DNA from: JAJDYQ01 sp942491945
GTDB taxonomy: Bacteria > Pseudomonadota > Gammaproteobacteria > JAJDYQ01
Length of the DNA: 49,203 bases
Reading direction: 5' to 3'
Assembly (NCBI GenBank): GCA_942491945.1
Contig: CALODD010000039.1
Span: 1-49,203 of the forward strand
Positions 15,560 to 24,393 of this stretch are shown piece by piece. The translations under genes and the position numbers were made by a program. Within the stretch, counting starts at the first letter, position 1; every line of letters begins with the position of its first letter. Under the pieces are notes generated by a model. That model did not search any database, was not told where the DNA came from, and saw only the letters and a list, made by a program, of their open reading frames with translations.

Positions 15560-17340
15560 TGGCCAAGTTCGGTTTAACACTAGAAAATAAAGAAGATCGA
15601 AAGCTTAAACTGCCTGACTTGCTCGCCGCGATGCAGCTGGATGGTTTAATTAGTCAGGAACAACAGCAACAATTAAATAGTAGTGTACGTCCTAAAGACC
15701 TCGAAACAACTCATCCGATAACTATAATTGCGGCACAAGCCTGGCAACATGCCGACGATGGTAGCCTGCTGAATGAAGAAGCCGTTTCTAAGTGGCTTGC
15801 TAAAACGCTTGGTCTTGAATATCTACGTGTAGACCCGTTGAAAACGGATGTGCAGCTCGTTACATCGCTTGCCTCGTTTTCCTATGTATCCAAACGTTTC
15901 ATTCTCCCCGTGGCGATAGATGGCAATCTCGCAACATTTGCGACATCACAGCCATTGCAGCAGGCCTGGCAAAATGATCTTGGAGGTATGATCGGTAAAG
16001 AAATACGAGTTGTCATAACCACGCCATCTGATCTGGAAAAATACTCGCTGGAATTTTACGCACTGGCCAAGTCAGTGAATAAAGCGGGCAAGGACTCGGC
16101 GATTAATGTACCGGGTGTGAATAATCTGGAACAGCTGGTTCAGCTCGGTGAGTCAGGTAATCTCGATGCTAATGATCAACATATCGTTCATATTGTTGAC
16201 TGGTTGATGCAGTTTGCTTTTGATCAGCGTGCGAGTGATATCCATCTGGAACCTCGGCGCGATATGAGTTTCGTACGATTCCGTATCGATGGTATGTTGC
16301 ACATGGTCTATGAAGTGCCTACATCGATAATGACGGCGATTATCAGCCGGATTAAATCTCTGGGAGGTATGGACGTGGTTGATCGTCGTCGCCCACAAGA
16401 TGGTCGTGTCAAAACACGCACTCCTAAAGGCAATGAAGTTGAATTACGTCTATCCACATTACCGACCGCCTTTGGCGAAAAAATGGTGATGCGAATTTTC
16501 GACCCAGATGTGCTTGTAAAAGGTTTTTCGCAGCTAGGTTTCTCAGATTCGAATAACCAGGTCTGGGCCGATATGGTGGAAGAACCCAACGGCATGATTT
16601 TGGTTACAGGCCCAACTGGATCGGGTAAAACAACAACGTTGTATTCAACGCTTAAGCATATCGCTAAACCCGAAGTAAATGTCTGTACCATCGAAGATCC
16701 TATTGAATTGATCGAGCCGCAGTTTAATCAAATGCAGGTGAACCCAACAATTGATCTGCATTTTGCCGATGGTGTTAAGGCCTTATTAAGACAAGACCCT
16801 GATGTCATTATGGTTGGTGAAATTCGTGACCTGGAAACGGCTGAGATTGCAATACAGGCATCGTTAACTGGCCACCTTGTACTAAGTACGTTACATACCA
16901 ATGATGCGATTTCTACTATTAGTCGCTTAATGGAGATCGGTGTTTCAGATTATCTGCTTCGTTCAACTTTATTGGGTGTTGTTGCGCAACGTTTGCTGAG
17001 AACACTCTGTCCACATTGTCAAAAACCTGCGGCGATTGATGAAGAGAGTTGGCGGCAGATTACGCGTCCAATGAAAATGAGGATACCTGAAAAAGTAAAT
17101 GCTGCTGAGGGGTGCCTTGAATGTCGTAATACAGGTTACCTTGGGCGTGTTGGCATCTATGAAATGCTGCGAGTTACACCGAAGTTTAAAGATATTATAA
17201 AAGCTGAAACCGAACATCGAGAGCTATTCGAAACGGCAGTCCGTGAAGGCATGGTGCCTCTGAATGTCAATGGCGCTATAAAGGTGGCAGCAGGGCTTAC
17301 TACAGCCGAAGAAGTAATGAGGGTTGTGAGTATTGTCTAG
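15559..17340 (+). CDS. GspE/PilB-type secretion or pilus assembly ATPase
   Basis: A 593-residue hexameric ATPase of the type II secretion/type IV pilus superfamily. An N-terminal GspE-II-like domain (about 15-185) carries ITIIAAQAWQHADDG and LAKTLGLEYLRVDP. The core shows QRASDIHLEPRRDMSFVRFR (about 224-243), Walker A GPTGSGKTTTLYSTL (about 352-366), the Asp box TIEDPIE, Walker B VGEIRDLETAEIA (about 417-429), the His box LVLSTLHTND, and a zinc-binding CPHC...CLEC pair (about 485-525). GspF/PilC, pilin or secretin genes do not accompany it. Instead it ends a run with TolC, HlyD and acylphosphatase, so its partner system is unclear. The stop is one base from the convergent aldolase gene. Confidence 0.88.
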   Translation: MAKFGLTLENKEDRKLKLPDLLAAMQLDGLISQEQQQQLNSSVRPKDLETTHPITIIAAQAWQHADDGSLLNEEAVSKWLAKTLGLEYLRVDPLKTDVQLVTSLASFSYVSKRFILPVAIDGNLATFATSQPLQQAWQNDLGGMIGKEIRVVITTPSDLEKYSLEFYALAKSVNKAGKDSAINVPGVNNLEQLVQLGESGNLDANDQHIVHIVDWLMQFAFDQRASDIHLEPRRDMSFVRFRIDGMLHMVYEVPTSIMTAIISRIKSLGGMDVVDRRRPQDGRVKTRTPKGNEVELRLSTLPTAFGEKMVMRIFDPDVLVKGFSQLGFSDSNNQVWADMVEEPNGMILVTGPTGSGKTTTLYSTLKHIAKPEVNVCTIEDPIELIEPQFNQMQVNPTIDLHFADGVKALLRQDPDVIMVGEIRDLETAEIAIQASLTGHLVLSTLHTNDAISTISRLMEIGVSDYLLRSTLLGVVAQRLLRTLCPHCQKPAAIDEESWRQITRPMKMRIPEKVNAAEGCLECRNTGYLGRVGIYEMLRVTPKFKDIIKAETEHRELFETAVREGMVPLNVNGAIKVAAGLTTAEEVMRVVSIV

Positions 17341-17341
17341 T

Positions 17342-18010
17342 TTATCTGGTATCCGACTGTGAGTTATATCTAGAAATAATATAAGCAGTGTGTTCCTGAA
17401 CGCTAGTTAGTAAACTGTAGGCGTGGCGAGGAGTGCTTCCAAATGTGAATATCCCGTCTTTATGTCCAGCCATAACGAATATGCCCCCGCTTTGCATATC
17501 TCGGTCTTTGTATAAACTCATAATTGCGTAAGCCATTTCCGGTGTGCCGTATGGAATGCCTGCACTTGTGGTTGGTACTTTGTGGAGTAACTGTTCCCAT
17601 AAGCTGTGTGAGTGTCCGTGAATAATACCGCCTACATCTGGTGATAATTGATATAACGCCATATGACTCATAGATTCTGATGAAGCAATCAAAGGTCCAC
17701 TGCATGTGAGTGTGTTTTGATCGATATTGGCCTTATCAATGCGACAAAAGTGATTAACAGATACAGTCTTTAGATAACCGGTAGCTGATCCGGAAATATA
17801 AATATATTGATTGTCGTCTAGGTCGATGTATCTTTGACTAATATTGCCAAAGGATATGCCGTCATCATATGCACCGATTAGGCCGGTAGAGTAAGTCTTT
17901 TGACGGTACTCTATTAATTCGTGTAGATGCTTCTCGGGATAGGGATGTGTTTTTTCCCACTCAGCATTGAATTTAATGACACCATCGTCGTGTAGTGTTG
18001 GTGATATCAT
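17342..18010 (-). CDS. Class II aldolase/adducin-family protein
   Basis: A 222-residue protein with the zinc-dependent class II aldolase fold. Recognisable parts are ELIEYRQKTYSTGLIGAYDD and ISFGNISQRYI (about 54-64), YISGSATGY, the metal-ligand motif IIHGHSHSLWEQLL (HGHSH about 135-139), and FVMAGHKDGIFTFG (third His near 183). Known members act on fuculose, rhamnulose or ribulose phosphates or salvage methylthioribulose phosphate. Which substrate applies cannot be told here. Its ATG follows the Dsb-like gene stop with no gap, making it the last gene of a five-gene minus-strand operon. Confidence 0.8.
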   Translation of the reverse strand: MISPTLHDDGVIKFNAEWEKTHPYPEKHLHELIEYRQKTYSTGLIGAYDDGISFGNISQRYIDLDDNQYIYISGSATGYLKTVSVNHFCRIDKANIDQNTLTCSGPLIASSESMSHMALYQLSPDVGGIIHGHSHSLWEQLLHKVPTTSAGIPYGTPEMAYAIMSLYKDRDMQSGGIFVMAGHKDGIFTFGSTPRHAYSLLTSVQEHTAYIISRYNSQSDTR

Positions 18011-18535
18011 TTAAATATCTGCAGCAATCCATTGTTGCAGATATTGGGTTGCAGGCCGTTTACTGCAAGTATCACCGACAATGAGTTCTTTATTCTCGTT
18101 ATAAATCTCAATAAACGGTGTGCCGCACATGCCATAGTCTTTCATTTTTTGATTGTATTCAGCGACCTGTCGGTCGACTTCTGCCTGAGTTGTCCCGCTG
18201 ACTTCAAATTGCATGCCGTTTTCAGGGAAGTGGACACGCTGTATAACGACATCATTACGGGCTTCAAGGAATCGGGGAAAGTCTGCTTCTAGTCGCTTAC
18301 AGATAGGGCAGGAATCCAGGTAGCCCTCTACTATGGTGTATGAACCCTTTTTAGCTAGATCACTGAATGGTTTGTTTTGCTTGAATAGCGTGCTGAATTG
18401 ATGAACCTTAATGCCGTTGCCAACACGTTGTTGTTCAAGCTGAGGCGGCGGATCGAACGGATTGAGAAGTTGCGGGATATCTTTATAAAATAGAATAACC
18501 AGTGCTGCGCCAATGATGAAAAGCAGGTTTTTCAT
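18011..18535 (-). CDS. Membrane-anchored thioredoxin-fold protein with CPIC active site
   Basis: A 174-residue protein with an N-terminal hydrophobic anchor or uncleaved signal (MKNLLFIIGAALVILFY). The periplasmic domain has YTIVEGYLDSCPICKRLEADF with a CPIC pair (76-79) and a MCGTPFIEIYNENKE cis-proline loop (about 136-150). Two further cysteines, Cys137 and Cys157, flank the loop and could form a second disulfide. This is a DsbA/DsbC-like or thioredoxin-like oxidoreductase of unknown target. It lies 25 bases after the ArsR gene and is directly joined to the aldolase gene. Confidence 0.78.
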   Translation of the reverse strand: MKNLLFIIGAALVILFYKDIPQLLNPFDPPPQLEQQRVGNGIKVHQFSTLFKQNKPFSDLAKKGSYTIVEGYLDSCPICKRLEADFPRFLEARNDVVIQRVHFPENGMQFEVSGTTQAEVDRQVAEYNQKMKDYGMCGTPFIEIYNENKELIVGDTCSKRPATQYLQQWIAADI

Positions 18536-18560
18536 TCAGAGGGATGACATATTCCTGATT

Positions 18561-18878
18561 TCATTCCAGATTGGTCTTACACAGTACTTCACTCATGTTA
18601 CCGATGAGTAACAGCAGCTGTGAGTTTCTAATTCGGTAAAATACGCGATTGGCTTCACGGCGAGAGACAAGAATGCTTTTGCGTTTGAGTAATTCCAGGT
18701 GCTGAGAGATATTGCTCTGTGAAGTGCCAATTTTCTCAACCATTTCGTTGACAGACATTTCTTCATCGCCAAGCACGCAAAGAATGCGCCAGCGCAAGGG
18801 ATGAGCCATTGCCTTTAGTGCATTGGCAGTGAGTTCAGTATCTTCGGTTGAAGGCGTATTCTCAGTTTGTTCGCTCAT
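18561..18878 (-). CDS. ArsR-family repressor with BigR/SqrR-type cysteine pair
   Basis: A 105-residue winged-helix regulator. The core has LKAMAHPLRWRILCVLGDEE and MSVNEMVEKIGTSQSNISQH (recognition helix about 51-63), then the wing SRREANRVFYRI. Cys34, in the RWRILC segment, and Cys100, in SEVLCK near the end, are 66 residues apart. The persulfide-sensing dithiols of SqrR (Cys41/Cys107) and BigR (Cys42/Cys108) have the same spacing and the same sequence positions. Metal-binding ELCVCDL-type motifs are absent. It is therefore probably a sulfide/persulfide-responsive repressor (inference). It lies three bases after the REC-PAS gene, within the operon. Confidence 0.85.
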   Translation of the reverse strand: MSEQTENTPSTEDTELTANALKAMAHPLRWRILCVLGDEEMSVNEMVEKIGTSQSNISQHLELLKRKSILVSRREANRVFYRIRNSQLLLLIGNMSEVLCKTNLE

Positions 18879-18881
18879 AAC

Positions 18882-19730
18882 TTACTCGTCATTCTCAATT
18901 TTACTGAATCCGGTCATGTCTTTCGCGATACAGAGTATATCGCTAATTTCGCCATTTTCGTTAGTGATAGCCGTGCGCGTAAAACGAATGGGTACTGTAC
19001 TGTCGTCGCTGCGTTTGAATTGCGCATCAATCTGTTTGATTGCGCCAGTTCGAATCAATGCTTCCAGCCAGGTGCCCATGAATGCCATGGCCTGTTCGTC
19101 ACCTTCTTCTTCAAATATATCGCCGATAGAAAGGTTAATAATTTCTTCTTCGCTGTAACCGAGCATCTCGCGCGCAGCAGGGTTCGATGATGTGATCTTT
19201 CCTTCTGGATTGAGTACCAACAGGGCTTCACCCATATAGTCGATGATGTTCTGGGCGTAGGTGCGAGCAGCTTCGAGTTCGGCAGTACGTTCCTTGACCT
19301 GTTGTTCCAACACGATATTGAGATCGCGTTCTTTCTCGATGAGTCGTAAATAGGTGCTGATCTTATGTATCAGTTGATTATCATCGATGGGTTTCAGTAA
19401 ATAATCTGCAGCACCCACGCTATAGCCTTTATCCTGAAACTCTTCGGACTTGAAGGCTGCAGTCAGAAAGATAATGGGGATGTTCTTTGTTCTGTTACGA
19501 ATTTTCAGCATCGATGCCGTCTGGAAACCATCCATCTCTGGCATCTGAATATCCAGAATAATCAGGTCAATGCCTGCAGTATTCAGGGCAATGTCGATAG
19601 CTGCCTGTCCGGATGAGGCCTGCAAGACGTTGACGTCATTCAGGTGTTCTTTGATCAGTGTATCGAGTGTGAACAGATTATTGTCGTTATCGTCGACAAT
19701 CAGTATTCGAAATTTTGCGTCTCGTGCCAT
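18882..19730 (-). CDS. REC-PAS protein without an output domain
   Basis: A 282-residue protein. The N-terminal receiver (about 7-125) has ILIVDDNDNNLFTLDTLI, the phosphoacceptor Asp60 in LIILDIQMPEMDGF, and YLLKPIDDNQ with the conserved lysine. A coiled coil (about 128-155, LIEKERDLNIVLEQQVKERT) leads to a PAS domain (about 158-275) with ALLVLNPEGKITSSNPAARE and MLGYSEEEII. No kinase, GGDEF, EAL or DNA-binding domain follows; the protein ends just after the PAS (SKIENDE). It starts two bases after the upstream sensor kinase gene and is probably its direct phosphorylation partner. How the signal leaves this protein is not evident. Confidence 0.85.
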   Translation of the reverse strand: MARDAKFRILIVDDNDNNLFTLDTLIKEHLNDVNVLQASSGQAAIDIALNTAGIDLIILDIQMPEMDGFQTASMLKIRNRTKNIPIIFLTAAFKSEEFQDKGYSVGAADYLLKPIDDNQLIHKISTYLRLIEKERDLNIVLEQQVKERTAELEAARTYAQNIIDYMGEALLVLNPEGKITSSNPAAREMLGYSEEEIINLSIGDIFEEEGDEQAMAFMGTWLEALIRTGAIKQIDAQFKRSDDSTVPIRFTRTAITNENGEISDILCIAKDMTGFSKIENDE

Positions 19731-19732
19731 GG

Positions 19733-21997
19733 TTATCCGTTCCGGGGCTCAGAAAGCAGGTCCTGTAATTGTTGTTCATCGTCCGCATCACTTAACAGGC
19801 CGATGATGTCCTGATGACATTCGGTCTGTTCAATCGATGCTTCTCCGAGCAGGATAACAGGGCGATTGATCTGATCAATAATCTCAGTCAAATTTTTGTT
19901 ACTTTCATATGGGTTCGAATCAAGTATGACGCAACTAATATCCGGATCACTGGTCAGGGTTTCCAGTGCCTCATCCAGATCGGCGGCAGCAAGAACCGTA
20001 TGTCCCTGTGATTCGAGTCTGGGCGTCAGGTCGAGTAATACGGATATATCCTGATTAATGATTAACACCTGATGAGAATATTTGTTCGCCTCAGTTGCTG
20101 GTTTAATTACAGAGGGCGCAGGTTTTTCCTCAACTGTTACCGGTTCTATATCCAGCAGCTCTTCTTCGACGTTTTCCGCATTGAATTCAGTGGGCAGTAT
20201 TAAGGTAAATGTTGCTCCCTGTCCTGATTCGCTGTCCAGAGTAATGCTGCCTCCAAGTAGCTCAGCGAGCTGAATGCTGATTGCCAGGCCTAAGCCAGTC
20301 CCACCATGTTTACGGTTGATGGAGCCATCTGCTTGCTGGAAGCTGGCAAATATTTGTTCATGTTTGTCTTTTGCAATACCAATACCGTTATCTCGGACGG
20401 CAAAGAGTATTTGTTGGCTTTTAGCCGATACCTGGATAGAAACATCGCCTGTATCCGTGAATTTTAAGGCATTGGACAAAAAGTTTTTCAGAACCTGTTT
20501 TATCTTGTCTGCATCTGAGCGTAAGAGTTGTGGAACATCGTTATTAATACTGACTTGCAGATTCAGTTGTTTGTCGGAGAACTGTGGTCTCAATAGAATA
20601 GCGATCTCTTCAATCAACTCACGAATATCAATATCCCGAATACTAAATGTTGTTTTGCCTGCTTCAATACGGGATAGATCGAGAATGTTGTCGATAAGTG
20701 ATTTTAAGTCTTTACCTGCTTTATTAATTACATCGGCTTTTTCCTGCGAGGCATTATCGGTTTTTGTGTCGTCCCGAATTAATTTTGAGAGTAATAGAAT
20801 TGAATTAAGTGGGGTGCGTAATTCATGACTGACATTTGCCAGAAATTCAGATTTATAACGATTGGATGCTTCCAGTTCTCGTGCGTGATTAAGTGCGCGT
20901 TCTGTATTTTGTGCATGGATTGCAGATAACTGACTTAGCTTCTGTCCTAGTTCCTGGACTTCCTGTGGCCCTTTCCAGTTAAATTTAACGGCCTGATTAT
21001 CTTCCAGCATCGAGGTGATACCATCGGTCAAATCGTGATCTAGTTTTTCAGCGCGGCGTGCAAAACGGTGTGATAGATACAGTACGATAATGACGAGCAA
21101 TAGCATGATAGCGATGACACGCCAGCTGATGGCAAACTGAATTTCAGAAATCGGTGATGGGTCTACTCGACGACCAACCCATAATGGCTGATCCTGATCC
21201 GTTTGCAACATCGGAACCCAGATCGTCTGTTGTCCTGTGGTATCGGCCCACAGGAAGTACTCTGCTTGCTGGAATTTTGATTCAATACCCGCGTAGTCAT
21301 CGAAGGCAGAATGGTGATCGCTGATGTCTTTAGAGAACAGATACTTACCATCATTACGTACCCAGATCGTGTCCTGGTGATGCGCGGCAAAGTCGGTGAC
21401 ATCAATGGTCATGATGATGCCACCCTGCAAAGTATTCTCTTGATTAAATATAGGTCGGCTTAGATTGAGTGTCAGAAACAGGCGGGGGTCCTGTTGTAAT
21501 ATTTCCGGGCGGATAAAGATCGGGCTAACAATAGCGTCGGCATATGTTCCCGGGTTTTCAAACTGATTTTGTGGAAGCTGCAAGTTTAGTGGCGAGGTTT
21601 CAGTGAATGTCCAGTTATTGGTCTCGGGGTCACGTAACAGGCTATAAGTCTGCTGATTGTTCTCGTTGGTATAACTGAGTAGAACGATATCTCTTTGATC
21701 GTTCAATATGCGGTTTATCCAGGAAATGCTGGTGGTGGATGGTTGTGATGAATTCGCATCCTGGCTATCGAAAGCTAGTGTATTAGGTAGCTCTGATAAC
21801 AGGGTTAATAGTTCATGACGGCTGGCGAGATGCTGATCCAGATCACGGAAATCGCTGCGCAGATTTTGCAGGTTGGTCGAATGATAAAACTTCTCAAATC
21901 GATCAAGTACCAGGGGTAGATTGATTATGAACGCGAGAAATAGCGGAGTAAATGCGAACAGAAATAAGAAAGACAGTATGTGAGTTCGCAATCTCAT
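19733..21997 (-). CDS. Hybrid membrane sensor histidine kinase with degenerate receiver
   Basis: A 754-residue sensor. The first membrane helix is about 8-30. The periplasmic region 31-288 has a Cache-like pattern (GGIIMTIDVTDFAAHHQDTIWVR, with PLWVGRRVDPSP near the end). The second helix is about 291-309. HAMP-like and coiled segments lead to FLANVSHELRTPLNSILLL with phosphoacceptor His391. The ATPase domain (about 495-615) has FAVRDNGIGI and GGTGLGLAIS. A C-terminal receiver-like domain (about 640-750) keeps an Asp in CVILDSNPYE but lacks the acidic pair and the lysine-proline motif, so it may not be phosphorylated normally. It is the first gene of the five-gene operon; about 170 bases separate it from proS. 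Confidence 0.85.
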   Translation of the reverse strand: MRLRTHILSFLFLFAFTPLFLAFIINLPLVLDRFEKFYHSTNLQNLRSDFRDLDQHLASRHELLTLLSELPNTLAFDSQDANSSQPSTTSISWINRILNDQRDIVLLSYTNENNQQTYSLLRDPETNNWTFTETSPLNLQLPQNQFENPGTYADAIVSPIFIRPEILQQDPRLFLTLNLSRPIFNQENTLQGGIIMTIDVTDFAAHHQDTIWVRNDGKYLFSKDISDHHSAFDDYAGIESKFQQAEYFLWADTTGQQTIWVPMLQTDQDQPLWVGRRVDPSPISEIQFAISWRVIAIMLLLVIIVLYLSHRFARRAEKLDHDLTDGITSMLEDNQAVKFNWKGPQEVQELGQKLSQLSAIHAQNTERALNHARELEASNRYKSEFLANVSHELRTPLNSILLLSKLIRDDTKTDNASQEKADVINKAGKDLKSLIDNILDLSRIEAGKTTFSIRDIDIRELIEEIAILLRPQFSDKQLNLQVSINNDVPQLLRSDADKIKQVLKNFLSNALKFTDTGDVSIQVSAKSQQILFAVRDNGIGIAKDKHEQIFASFQQADGSINRKHGGTGLGLAISIQLAELLGGSITLDSESGQGATFTLILPTEFNAENVEEELLDIEPVTVEEKPAPSVIKPATEANKYSHQVLIINQDISVLLDLTPRLESQGHTVLAAADLDEALETLTSDPDISCVILDSNPYESNKNLTEIIDQINRPVILLGEASIEQTECHQDIIGLLSDADDEQQLQDLLSEPRNG

Positions 21998-22165
21998 GGG
22001 CGTCTATAATATCCCTTTAAGCCGCGTTGTCAGGATTGCCGTACCCGGCAACATGCTCATGTACTAGATATACATTCCGTTTTTTCGCGTGCCTGCGCCC
22101 GATGAAAACCAGGATAGTTATCGTCTTAATCAAATTTTCAAAGGCACCCATGGTTCCGAAGTTTA

Positions 22166-23878
22166 TCAGGTTAGCGTTTTCTCTTTTAAGAACGAAATAA
22201 CATTACCCATCGGGATATCGGTCTTGTCTTCATCGCTACGTCCTTTGTATTCAAGTGTTTCGTTATCCAGTGAGCGATCACTGATGACGATACGATGAGG
22301 AATGCCGATCAGTTCCATATCAGCAAAAATAACACCTGGACGTGCTTTTCGATCATCGTAAAGCACATCGAAACCGGCTTCGGTTAATTCTTCGTAGAGT
22401 TTGTCTGTTGCTTCGCGGAGTCGAACAGATTTATGCATATTGACCGGTGTCAGTGCGACCTGGAATGGCGCGATGGAATCAGGCCATATGATGCCGCGGT
22501 CATCATTATTTTGTTCAATGGCCGCTGCCACGACACGAGAAACTCCAATGCCATAGCAACCCATGGTCATGGTGACGGCCTTGCCTTTTTCATCCAGTAC
22601 TTCAGCCTTCATTTTTGATGAGTATTTATCACCCAGCTGGAAGACATGACCAACTTCGATGCCACGCGCGATAGATAACGTCCCTTTACCATCCGGGCTG
22701 GCATCGCCATCGACGACATTTCGGATATCAACCGTCATTGGTTCTGCGGTATCGCGCCCCCAGTTTACGCCAGTTAGGTGGAAACCATCTTCATTTGCAC
22801 CGCATACAAAATCAGCAACACTCGCTGCCGCATGGTCAACGAGTACTGGAATATCGAGATCTAAGGGGCCGATTGATCCTGCATTACAGCCAGCGGCCGT
22901 TTTGATTTCAGCTTCAGAGGCCATAGTGAATGGTTCGGCAACCTGTTCCAGCTTGACCGCCTTGATGTCATTGAGCTCGTGATCACCACGTAAGACCAAT
23001 GCAATAACCTGGCCTTCTTCACTGCCTTTGACGAGCAATGTTTTCAGGCATTGTTTAGCAGGTGTTTTCAAAAATGCGCTGACATCTTCAATCGAATGCT
23101 GATCAGGTGTCGCTACTTTCTGCATGTCTGCGGAAGCTTGGCCGCGTTGCTGACCATTGTTACTCGCCTCGGCCATTTCTACATTGGCCGCAAAATCTGA
23201 CTCATCAGAAAAGGCGATGGCGTCTTCACCGGAGCTGGCGAGCACATGGAATTCATGCGACAGGTTACCGCCAATGCTGCCGCTATCTGCTGCGACTGGG
23301 CGGAAGTCGAGCCCGGTGCGGGTGAATATTCGGATATAGGTATCGAACATGTTCTGATACATATCGTTGAGGGATTCCTCTGTTAGATGAAATGAGTAGG
23401 CATCTTTCATCAGAAATTCACGTGCACGCATCACACCGAAACGAGGACGAATCTCATCACGAAATTTCATCTGTATCTGGTAATAGTTAATTGGTAGTTG
23501 CTTGTAGCTACGGATTTCGCGACGTGCGACGTCGGTGATGACTTCTTCATGAGTGGGGCCGAAACAAAAGTCACGGTCGTGGCGATCATTAATGCGTAGC
23601 AGTTCAGGGCCATACTGTTCCCAACGCTCAGATTCCTGCCACAGTTCAGCAGGTTGCACTGCAGGCATCAGTAGCTCGACCGCGCCTGCTTTGTTCATTT
23701 CTTCGCGGACAATATTCTCGACCTTGCGAAGAACACGAAGACCGAGTGGCATCCAGGTATACACGCCCGCAGCGATACGGCGGATCATTCCGGCGCGCAT
23801 CATGAGCTGATGACTGATGACTTCTGCGTCAGCAGGGGCTTCTTTCAGGGTGTTGATTGGGAACTGGCTGGTACGCAC
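22166..23878 (-). CDS. proS: Prolyl-tRNA synthetase (bacterial type)
   Basis: A 570-residue class II aminoacyl-tRNA synthetase that charges tRNA-Pro. It begins MRTSQFPINTLKEAPADAEV. Class II motifs are visible: GVYTWMPLGLRVLRKVENIV (about 38-57), motif 2 IQMKFRDEIRPRFGVMRARE (about 137-155), and motif 3 TMGCYGIGVSRVVAAAIEQN (about 440-459). An editing insertion domain lies between (about 225-400), as expected for the bacterial type, and the anticodon-binding domain occupies about 475-570. Full family length. The gene is 99 bases downstream of the tautomerase gene. Confidence 0.96.
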   Translation of the reverse strand: MRTSQFPINTLKEAPADAEVISHQLMMRAGMIRRIAAGVYTWMPLGLRVLRKVENIVREEMNKAGAVELLMPAVQPAELWQESERWEQYGPELLRINDRHDRDFCFGPTHEEVITDVARREIRSYKQLPINYYQIQMKFRDEIRPRFGVMRAREFLMKDAYSFHLTEESLNDMYQNMFDTYIRIFTRTGLDFRPVAADSGSIGGNLSHEFHVLASSGEDAIAFSDESDFAANVEMAEASNNGQQRGQASADMQKVATPDQHSIEDVSAFLKTPAKQCLKTLLVKGSEEGQVIALVLRGDHELNDIKAVKLEQVAEPFTMASEAEIKTAAGCNAGSIGPLDLDIPVLVDHAAASVADFVCGANEDGFHLTGVNWGRDTAEPMTVDIRNVVDGDASPDGKGTLSIARGIEVGHVFQLGDKYSSKMKAEVLDEKGKAVTMTMGCYGIGVSRVVAAAIEQNNDDRGIIWPDSIAPFQVALTPVNMHKSVRLREATDKLYEELTEAGFDVLYDDRKARPGVIFADMELIGIPHRIVISDRSLDNETLEYKGRSDEDKTDIPMGNVISFLKEKTLT

Positions 23879-23977
23879 GGCGGTTTACCTGATCTTATTG
23901 GCGAGGGGCGCGATTCTAGCGGCTAAGGCAGATGAATTCGAGAGGTAACGGGAATTCGAGAGGTCAACGTAGCATGC

Positions 23978-24319
23978 TTAGCCAAATGTTCGCTTGTCCC
24001 AGCCCCACATATGTCGCTGTGGGCTATGGAACTCGATATAGATTCTATTGCTGAGGATATTGAGTTCGTCTGAAACCAGCGTGCACAGAGCAGCCGATAA
24101 ATCAGTGGTCTGTTCTTCGGGTAGCTCAAGACTCTTAATGTTGATCAAGGCCAGCGGATCGAGGCTGCCAGCAAAACTCATGTTTTGTCCGTCCTCAATC
24201 ATTACCATCACGTAGGATTCGGGTTTGGATAGCAGATGACTTAATTCGCTCGACAGCCTGAGGCAGGTACTCTCTTTGTCGGCGATTTCGATGTTCGTAT
24301 GTAGCGTGATTAAAGGCAT
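23978..24319 (-). CDS. MIF/phenylpyruvate tautomerase-family protein
   Basis: A 113-residue protein. The ATG at 24317-24319 gives MPLITLHTNIEIADKESTCL; the proline after Met is the catalytic base of the tautomerase superfamily, and the PLITLHTN start is typical of bacterial MIF-like proteins. Further family features are LSKPESYVMVMIEDGQNMSF (about 31-50) and NRIYIEFHSPQRHMWGWDKR near the C-terminus. A longer frame would add five residues and hide Pro2. The physiological substrate is unknown; related proteins tautomerise phenylpyruvate or dopachrome. It is divergent from ilvI. Confidence 0.88.
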   Translation of the reverse strand: MPLITLHTNIEIADKESTCLRLSSELSHLLSKPESYVMVMIEDGQNMSFAGSLDPLALINIKSLELPEEQTTDLSAALCTLVSDELNILSNRIYIEFHSPQRHMWGWDKRTFG

Positions 24320-24393
24320 AACGATAGCAACCAAAAGTTAAAGAGAGCTCAGATATACAGCTGGATTTTTCCAGCTACTGTCCAATAAATCCA

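Noticed and set aside
20274..20828. 184-codon plus-strand frame inside the sensor kinase gene
   Set aside because: It lies wholly within the conserved kinase and ATPase domains on the other strand and has no recognisable domain; a shadow frame.
22000..22165. Gap between proS and the hybrid kinase checked for a tRNA or small RNA
   Set aside because: No cloverleaf, terminator with a clear upstream start, or conserved structure could be seen; probably just the kinase promoter region.
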